11,594 nt of DNA from Lentisphaeria bacterium (GTDB lineage Bacteria; Verrucomicrobiota; Lentisphaeria; Oligosphaerales; PUNB01): NCBI GenBank assembly GCA_007133055.1, contig SLNM01000170.1, forward strand, positions 1 through 11,594, given 5' to 3'. The notes below the pieces were generated by a model. That model saw only the letters and a program-made list of their open reading frames with translations, was not told where the DNA came from and did not search any database. Shown one piece after another: positions 6,294-11,594 of the stretch (its first letter is position 1; each line of letters begins with the position of its first letter). Both the position numbers and the translations under genes were made by a program.

Positions 6294-8543
6294 ATGAGCA
6301 AGTTAATCTTTGTCGCCAATCGACTGCCCGTCACCATCAGCCGCGAAGATGCGGGGTTGAGTTTCGCCCCGAGTATTGGCGGTTTGGCCACCGGTCTGGG
6401 CAGCGTACACAGTGCGGAGAACAGCCTTTGGATTGGCTGGTGCGGGCTTGGCGGCGGGGAGCTGAGCGAAGCCGAGACCGCGGAGTTGGAGCGGCGTCTG
6501 CCGCAGGAATACGCCAGTGTGCCGGTCTTTCTCTCGGACCAGGAGATGCAATTGTACTACTATGGTTTTTGCAACCGCACCATCTGGCCGCTGTTTCATT
6601 ATTTCAACCATTACGCAGTATACGACCATGGCGAGTGGGAATGTTACCGGGAGGTCAACCACAAATTTTTCAGGCGGGTCGCCGAAGTAGTCGACGAGGA
6701 AGACACGGTCTGGATACATGACTACCAGTTAATGTTGCTGCCGGCGTTGATTCGGGAAAAATTTCCGAAAGTTAAAATAGGCTATTTCCTGCACATTCCC
6801 TTTCCTTCCTATGAAATCTTCCGTCTGCTGCCGTGGAGGAAGGAAATCCTCGAAGGTATGCTGGGCGCCGACCTGATCGGCTTTCATGCCTACGACTATG
6901 TCCGTCACTTTCTCAGCAGTGTCAGGCGCCTGCTCGGGTACGAACACAACCTTGGCTATATCAACATTCGGCGCCGACTGGTCAAGGCCGATGTTTTCCC
7001 CATGGGGATTGATTATCAGCGTTACCAGGAGGCACATCTGCAGCCGGCGGTGCGCGAGCAGATAAGGGAAATAACCGAAAAGATCAAGGGCACTCGCCTG
7101 GTTCTCTCCGTCGACCGTCTGGACTACACCAAGGGGATTCCCGAGCGCATCAAGGCGTTCAGCCGGTTTCTTGACGACTATCCGGCCTACCGTGAAAAAG
7201 TGACCATGGCAATGATTGTCGCACCGTCCCGCACCGAAGTAGAGGCCTACCATGAACTGCTCAGGGAAATTCAGGAGCTGGTCGGGTTCACCAACGGCGA
7301 GCACGGCACGATTGGCTGGGTGCCGGTCTGGTTTTTCTATCGCTCGTTCGACTTCAACCATCTGACCGCCCTCTACTCGGTGGCCGATGTCATGCTGGTC
7401 ACGCCTTTACGCGACGGCATGAATTTGGTGGCCAAGGAGTATATCGCCACTCGGGTGGATCAAAAAGGAATGCTGGTGATCAGTGAAACCGCCGGCGCCG
7501 CCAGCGAGCTGGGAGAGGCGGTGATCGTCAACGCCGGCAACACACGCGAGGTGGCCGAAGGTATCAAAACCGCGCTTGAAATGAAAGATGAGGAGAAAAT
7601 CGAGCGCAACCGCCACATGCTCAAACGGCTGGCTCACTACAATGTCGAGTTCTGGGCCCAGGACTTTCTGCGCCGTCTCGGAGGGGTGGAGGAAGTCCAG
7701 CGTATTAATTTGTCACAGCGCCTCGACCCGGCGGCGGTGCAGCGTCTGCTGCGTCAGGCGGACCAGGCGCGGCGGCGTCTGTTCCTGCTGGATTACGATA
7801 CCAGCCTGATGGGGTTCGCCAACAAGCAGGCGGGCGGCCGGCCGACCCGCGAGCTGCATCAACTGCTGCAACGACTGGCCGCCGACCAACACAATGAAGT
7901 CTTGATCGTCAGCGGTCGCGACCGGGCGGAACTGGAGCGCTGGTTTGACGACCTGCCGGTCCATCTGGCCGCCTCCCATGGTCTGTGGCTGCGGACCGCC
8001 GGTGAACAATGGGAAAGCACTGAAATGGTGGCCGAAGATTGGAAAGGCACCATGCGTCCGCTGCTGGAGCTGCACACCTCTCGAACTCCCGGCGCCACCA
8101 TCGAGGAGAAGGATCATTCGCTGGCCTGGCACTACCACCGCTGTGAACCGGAATTGGCGGCGGTCCGGGTAAGCGAGCTGAAAGACACCCTCGAGGACCT
8201 GACCAGCAACCTCAATATCGGACTGGTCTACGGCAGTCAGGTGATTGAAATTAAGGACACCAGAATCAATAAAGGCCAGGCCGCGGCCGTCTGGCTGGCT
8301 AAAAAGGACTGGGATTTTATCTTCGCCGTGGGCGACGACTGGACCGACGAGGACTTCTTCACCATACTGCCCGAGTCGGCTTATTCGGTCAAAGTCGGCC
8401 TCGGCGCCTCCCACGCCCATTTCCGGGTCGAATCGGTGGAGCAGGTGCGGCATCTGCTGAAACAACTGGTGGTCGCCAGTTCGCGGGAAAAGTCTCAGAG
8501 CAGGTCTTCCGGGAAAGCGGGGAAAGCGGTCAATCATGATTGA
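6294..8543 (+). CDS. otsA: Fused trehalose-6-phosphate synthase / trehalose-6-phosphate phosphatase
   Basis: A 749-residue two-domain protein that would make trehalose from UDP-glucose and glucose-6-phosphate by way of trehalose-6-phosphate, in the cytoplasm. Residues 1 to about 470 are a GT20 synthase: VANRLPVTIS with Arg10, SIGGLATGLG, WIGWCG, HDYQ with Asp143, SVDRLDYTKG with Arg275 and Lys280 (the phosphate-binding Arg/Lys pair of OtsA, same spacing), and TPLRDGMNLVAKEY. Residues about 494-735 are a HAD-type OtsB phosphatase: motif I DYDTSL (Asp500, Asp502), VSGRD (motif II region), EIKDTRINKG (motif III Lys) and GDDWTDED (680-687). Motif I is usually DYDGTL, so Gly-Thr is replaced by Thr-Ser; both catalytic Asp remain. 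The frame is open back to a TTG at 6228, but MSKLIFVANRLP at 6294 fits the family. No clear Shine-Dalgarno precedes it. The 3' end overlaps rpoN by 8 nt. Synthase function is secure; the phosphatase is probable. Confidence 0.95.
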   Translation: MSKLIFVANRLPVTISREDAGLSFAPSIGGLATGLGSVHSAENSLWIGWCGLGGGELSEAETAELERRLPQEYASVPVFLSDQEMQLYYYGFCNRTIWPLFHYFNHYAVYDHGEWECYREVNHKFFRRVAEVVDEEDTVWIHDYQLMLLPALIREKFPKVKIGYFLHIPFPSYEIFRLLPWRKEILEGMLGADLIGFHAYDYVRHFLSSVRRLLGYEHNLGYINIRRRLVKADVFPMGIDYQRYQEAHLQPAVREQIREITEKIKGTRLVLSVDRLDYTKGIPERIKAFSRFLDDYPAYREKVTMAMIVAPSRTEVEAYHELLREIQELVGFTNGEHGTIGWVPVWFFYRSFDFNHLTALYSVADVMLVTPLRDGMNLVAKEYIATRVDQKGMLVISETAGAASELGEAVIVNAGNTREVAEGIKTALEMKDEEKIERNRHMLKRLAHYNVEFWAQDFLRRLGGVEEVQRINLSQRLDPAAVQRLLRQADQARRRLFLLDYDTSLMGFANKQAGGRPTRELHQLLQRLAADQHNEVLIVSGRDRAELERWFDDLPVHLAASHGLWLRTAGEQWESTEMVAEDWKGTMRPLLELHTSRTPGATIEEKDHSLAWHYHRCEPELAAVRVSELKDTLEDLTSNLNIGLVYGSQVIEIKDTRINKGQAAAVWLAKKDWDFIFAVGDDWTDEDFFTILPESAYSVKVGLGASHAHFRVESVEQVRHLLKQLVVASSREKSQSRSSGKAGKAVNHD

Positions 8544-10011
8544 ACAACTGCTGAGCCAGCAACAAAAATTGCGCCAGGAACAAATCATGGCGCCGCAGCA
8601 GTTGCAGTCCCTGCAATTTCTGACCACTACTCTGGCCGAGATGGAACAGAAAATCAATCAGGAACTGCAAGACAATCCGACTTTGGAAGTGGTCGATCAT
8701 GGTATCGACCGTTTGGCTGGGAATCCGCTCGAGGAGTATCAGGCGGGTGAGCCGACCGACTTCACCGCTCGCGACGATAATGGAGAGGAAACGGCGGCCG
8801 CAAAAAATCAGATGCTGGAAAAACTGCTGCGGCTGGCCGAGGCCAATCGAAGCTTCAGCGCCGGCTCCACCGTTGCCGGCTACGACCAGGAAAGCGAAGA
8901 GCGGCGGCGCCATTTCTGGGACTCGCTGGTCAGCGAACAAACTCTGACCGAACTGTTGGAGGAGCAACTGGCACAGACCGATGGACTGGATCCGGAAAGC
9001 GTGAAGGTTTGCCAGGAAATTATCGGCAGCATCGACCATTCCGGCTACCTCCGCAGCCATCCCGCCGACATCGCCACCACTTGTCAGTGTCCGATCGAGA
9101 CCGTCGAGCACTGCCTGCAGGTGGTTCAGCAGTTCGACCCGCCGGGAGTCGCCGCCCGCGACCTGCGGGAATGCCTCAGCCTGCAACTGGAGCGCCAGGG
9201 CCGCCGTTCCAGTCTGGCCTGGAAAATTGTCCAGCATCACCTTGACGACCTGGGTCGCAATCGCTTGCAGCAGATTGCCCGCAGCCTGAATGTCAACCCC
9301 GGAGAGCTGAAGCCGGCCATCGAGGAAATCCGCCGGCTGCGCCCCTATCCCGGCAGCCATATCGCTCCGGAGGACCCGACGGAATTCGTGGTGCCGGAAG
9401 TAGTGGTGGAAATCGACCGGGACGGCGAGCCGCAGGTAACCAGCAACCATGACTACGTGCCACGCCTGCGCATCGCACCCTATTACCTGAAATTGCTGGA
9501 AGACCCGGAAACCCCCAGGGAAACCAAAAACTATATCCGCGAAAAACTGACCAGCAGCAGACAATTGCTGAAAATGGTCGAACAGCGCGAGGCGACGATT
9601 GTCAGAATCGCCCGCAGCCTGGTGGCGATGCAGCGTGATTTCTTCACCAAAGGGATCGATCATCTGGCCCCGCTCACCATGGCTCAGGTGGCCGAAGACA
9701 TTGGCGTACACGAAACCACGGTCAGCCGGGCAGTGGCTAACAAATACATGATGACCCCGCACGGAATGCTCTCCTTCCGCTCATTCTTTACCGCCGGCTA
9801 TCGCAAGCAGAACGGAGAGGAAGTTTCGACCAGCCTGATCAAACAAAAAATTCAGGAGCTGGTGTCGCGCGAAGACCGACGCCAACCATGGTCCGACCAG
9901 CAGATTGTCGGGCAATTGCAAAAAGATGGTTTTCATCTGGCTCGGCGAACCGTGGCCAAGTACCGGGAGGAGCTGGGCATTCGCGCCTCCAACCTGCGTC
10001 GCAGCTTTTAA
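8536..10011 (+). CDS. rpoN: RNA polymerase sigma-54 factor
   Basis: A 491-residue sigma-54, normal length for the family. It directs core polymerase to -24/-12 promoters and needs AAA+ enhancer-binding activators, none of which is encoded here. Region I is the glutamine-rich N-terminus: QQQKLRQEQIMAPQQLQSLQ, then hydrophobic residues leading to ELQDNPTLEVV. An acidic region II follows (about residues 50-140), then the core-binding domain. The helix-turn-helix MAQVAEDIGVHETTVSRAVA starts at residue 382, and the RpoN box ARRTVAKYRE (469-478) is an exact match to the consensus. The start ATG 8536-8538 lies inside the end of otsAB (ATGATTGA), an arrangement typical of translational coupling; no strong separate ribosome-binding site is visible. 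The order otsAB-rpoN implies that the sigma factor is made from the trehalose transcript unless an internal promoter exists. Confidence 0.98.
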   Translation: MIEQLLSQQQKLRQEQIMAPQQLQSLQFLTTTLAEMEQKINQELQDNPTLEVVDHGIDRLAGNPLEEYQAGEPTDFTARDDNGEETAAAKNQMLEKLLRLAEANRSFSAGSTVAGYDQESEERRRHFWDSLVSEQTLTELLEEQLAQTDGLDPESVKVCQEIIGSIDHSGYLRSHPADIATTCQCPIETVEHCLQVVQQFDPPGVAARDLRECLSLQLERQGRRSSLAWKIVQHHLDDLGRNRLQQIARSLNVNPGELKPAIEEIRRLRPYPGSHIAPEDPTEFVVPEVVVEIDRDGEPQVTSNHDYVPRLRIAPYYLKLLEDPETPRETKNYIREKLTSSRQLLKMVEQREATIVRIARSLVAMQRDFFTKGIDHLAPLTMAQVAEDIGVHETTVSRAVANKYMMTPHGMLSFRSFFTAGYRKQNGEEVSTSLIKQKIQELVSREDRRQPWSDQQIVGQLQKDGFHLARRTVAKYREELGIRASNLRRSF

Positions 10012-10276
10012 TCTGGGCTGCTTAATTCACGAGCCGGATTTGCTGCAGATAATAAATAGCCACCTGGTCACTTGCAAGCTGAGTGGAATCAGGCAGGCAG
10101 CAAAAACACAAAAGTCTAAAAGAAGACAGCATCGGAATCATATGATAAATCAAGAATCGAGGTATATGGCGTCCACAACCCATTCCAGACACTCTGTCGG
10201 TAACGTATCGGCCTCAGGGGTCGCCCCCGAAACCAGCGGTGCGAACGTCCGCACGAAAACCAAAGCTGAACCTGAG

Positions 10277-10936
10277 ATGCCGGAGAAGCCGGTCAAGCCG
10301 AGAATGGCTGTCTTCGGCGGCGCCTTCAATCCAATTCATAACGGGCACCTGTTCATCGCCGGCTGCCTGCTGCGCCTGCAACTGACCGATGAAGTGTTGT
10401 TTGTGCCCGCCTGCAATCCGCCGCACAAGCTCAAGGCCGATCTGGCGCCGGACCCGGACCGCCTGGCGATGCTGGAGCTGATCGCGGCGAACCATCCCCA
10501 ATTCGCCGTCTCGGACATCGAACTGCAACGCGGTGAAGAACCTTCATACACCTTTGACACCATGGAAACCTTCCGGCGCGTGTTCAACGAGTATGAACTG
10601 TCATTTGTCATGGGCATGGACAGCCTGCGCGATCTGTACGGGTGGTACCGCGCAGGCGAGCTGGTCAACCGCTTCGAATTCATCATACTTCCCAGACCCG
10701 GGGCCAGAGTGCCCTCGCACGCCGAGCTGAACCCCCATTTCGGCCCGCGCAACGCCAGAAAACTGTTGAACTCGATCATCGACCTGCCGGAAACTCCGGT
10801 GGCCGCCACCGTGGTGCGGCAGCACGCTCGAAACCAACAGTGTCTGGCCGGCCTGGTCGATTCGGCGGTTGAAAACTATATCCTGAAACACCAACTCTAT
10901 CAAAAGGCGGATGCCAATGAATCAAGCGAAGAATAA
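10277..10936 (+). CDS. nadD: Nicotinate-nucleotide adenylyltransferase
   Basis: NadD joins ATP and nicotinate mononucleotide to give deamido-NAD, the penultimate step of NAD synthesis. The protein shows the nucleotidyltransferase signature GGAFNPIHNGH (residues 14-24), PACNPPHK, SYTFDTM, and GMDSLRDLYGWYRAGEL, which corresponds to the family G.D....l..W motif. The C-terminal ISSTxxR motif is present in altered form as VAATVVR. With the start at 10277 the protein has 219 residues, usual for the family. The start is uncertain: the frame is open without a stop back into rpoN, and ATGs at 10142, 10166 and 10304 are also in frame. GAGG lies 3 nt before 10166, which would add a 37-residue Ser/Thr/Pro-rich extension unlike any NadD. 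I prefer 10277 because conserved sequence begins about 10 residues later. The gene overlaps rsfS by 20 nt; nadD-rsfS is a widely conserved pair. Confidence 0.9.
   Translation: MPEKPVKPRMAVFGGAFNPIHNGHLFIAGCLLRLQLTDEVLFVPACNPPHKLKADLAPDPDRLAMLELIAANHPQFAVSDIELQRGEEPSYTFDTMETFRRVFNEYELSFVMGMDSLRDLYGWYRAGELVNRFEFIILPRPGARVPSHAELNPHFGPRNARKLLNSIIDLPETPVAATVVRQHARNQQCLAGLVDSAVENYILKHQLYQKADANESSEE
10904..10910 (+). promoter_or_regulatory. Ribosome-binding site of rsfS
   Basis: AAGGCGG ends 6 nt before the ATG at 10917. It abuts the alternative ATG at 10911 directly, so it favours 10917 as the start. Confidence 0.55.
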
Positions 10937-11330
10937 GGACAATCCTCCGAGCGAAAGCGAACTGGAACAGGCAAGGCGGGCGGCCGAAGTGTGCGATCTG
11001 CACAAAGGACAGCAGATCGTCCTGTACGACCTCAAACAATCCTCCATGCTGGCCGATTTCTATCTGATCTGCTCGGGAACCTCCGAGCCGCACCTGCAAG
11101 CACTGGCCGGGCATTTGCAGAAGGAGATGCTCAAGTACCAAATGCGCCCCCGCCATGTCGACGGCTCGCCGGCCAGCCGCTGGATAGTCATCGATTATGG
11201 CACTCTGATGATCCATCTTTTCCACCCCGATTTGCGACAGTACTATGAAATCGAAAAACTGTGGCGTGAATCGGCGGAGGCCATCTACACTGGCGGGCAG
11301 CAGGACGACCGCCCCGTGCCGGTGTTCTGA
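10917..11330 (+). CDS. rsfS: Ribosomal silencing factor RsfS (Iojap family)
   Basis: A 137-residue protein of the RsfS/Iojap/DUF143 family. In studied bacteria RsfS binds ribosomal protein uL14 on the 50S subunit and blocks subunit joining when nutrients are short. The conserved core is visible: IVLYDLKQSSMLADFYLICS with the following GTSEPHLQALA (about residues 34-64), then VDGSPASRWIVIDYGTLMIH and LFHPDLRQYYEIEKLW (about 100-120). The N-terminal 18 residues (many Lys, Asn, Glu) are unconserved. ATG 10917 is preferred to ATG 10911 because of the ribosome-binding site. It overlaps the end of nadD by 20 nt, consistent with translational coupling. No terminator is evident after the TGA at 11328-11330. 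Confidence 0.96.
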   Translation: MNQAKNKDNPPSESELEQARRAAEVCDLHKGQQIVLYDLKQSSMLADFYLICSGTSEPHLQALAGHLQKEMLKYQMRPRHVDGSPASRWIVIDYGTLMIHLFHPDLRQYYEIEKLWRESAEAIYTGGQQDDRPVPVF

Positions 11331-11344
11331 GTTCTTTCCTGCCT

Positions 11345-11441
11345 GCTGGGAAATGACCGAAGAGGAGGAAACGCCCAGGTCAAAACTTTCCGTTTTAGCT
11401 TCCTGCACCGAGCTGGGAAATGACCGAAGAGCAGAAAACGC
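11345..11441 (+). repeat. 30-bp direct repeat, two copies 67 bp apart
   Basis: Copies at 11345-11374 and 11412-11441 share 28 of 30 bases; the first 20 are identical (GCTGGGAAATGACCGAAGAG). A shared TTCCTGC lies 9 and 12 nt before the respective copies, so the duplicated unit may begin near 11336. Each copy contains an ATG that opens a short frame starting MTEE: 32 residues from 11353 and 51 residues from 11420, in different frames. Neither has a proper ribosome-binding site or a recognisable sequence, so I call repeats rather than genes. Confidence 0.8.
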
Positions 11442-11520
11442 GTCAGCATGAATTAAACTCCGATGCCATGGCCAAACCAGTTGCCCGGCTCAGCTCGGTT
11501 GCCCAGCCGCGAAACACGGT

Positions 11521-11568
11521 CGTCCCCGGCCGTATCGGTGAGCGGGGTGCGTTCTACGGGCGGGGACG
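11521..11568. repeat. 8-bp inverted repeat with 32-base spacer
   Basis: CGTCCCCG (11521-11528) and CGGGGACG (11561-11568) are exact inverted repeats. With so long a GC-rich loop and no T-tract the function is unclear. It lies near the right edge of the window. Confidence 0.35.
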
Positions 11569-11594
11569 CTCGTAGGTACAATAGGGTACGCACG

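Noticed and set aside
7713..8657. 314-codon open frame on the - strand
   Set aside because: It is antisense to the OtsB domain and the start of rpoN; a shadow of those genes.
8530..9762. 410-codon open frame on the - strand
   Set aside because: It is antisense to rpoN, which is fully conserved; no domain or ribosome-binding site seen.
11420..11575. 51-codon ORF beginning in the second direct-repeat copy
   Set aside because: The GGGA before the ATG is too close to act as a ribosome-binding site, and the product resembles nothing I recognise; kept only as part of the repeat entry.

Overview
The window is ordinary chromosomal DNA from a fairly GC-rich bacterium. The CoA-dehydratase activase at the left edge suggests an anaerobic or facultative lifestyle. 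The form of sigma-54 region I, the gene fusions and the style of intergenic repeat all recall PVC-type environmental bacteria (Lentisphaerota, Kiritimatiellota, Verrucomicrobiota). That placement is inference from memory of similar sequences; no taxonomic marker was tested.

Layout: (1) bases 1-750, + strand, the 3' part of a BadF/HgdC-type acyl-CoA dehydratase activase whose start lies outside the window. (2) bases 751-1106, a convergent intergenic gap with no gene. (3) bases 1107-5396, - strand, a two-gene unit: leuS (leucyl-tRNA synthetase), then, 36 bp downstream, one ORF that fuses a shikimate-kinase-like domain to a complete chorismate synthase. (4) bases 5397-6293, a divergent intergenic region of about 900 bp with no convincing gene. 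It holds promoter candidates for both flanking genes and a mosaic of degenerate short-period repeats, dyads and a dispersed 18-bp motif present three times. (5) bases 6294-11330, + strand: otsA-otsB fusion (trehalose synthesis), rpoN (sigma-54, overlapping otsAB by 8 nt), nadD (NAD synthesis) and rsfS (ribosomal silencing factor, overlapping nadD by 20 nt). (6) bases 11331-11594, a tail with a 30-bp direct repeat and no recognisable gene.

Functionally these are housekeeping genes: aminoacylation, the last steps to chorismate, osmoprotectant synthesis, an alternative sigma factor, NAD synthesis and ribosome silencing. No phage, CRISPR, toxin-antitoxin, transposase, tRNA or rRNA gene is visible. 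The points most worth a second look are the AroK-AroC fusion, whose kinase half appears to lack the usual shikimate-binding arginines; the OtsB half with a non-consensus HAD motif I; translational coupling of rpoN to trehalose synthesis; and the repeat mosaic between leuS and otsAB. I see no convincing evidence of a wholly new system.
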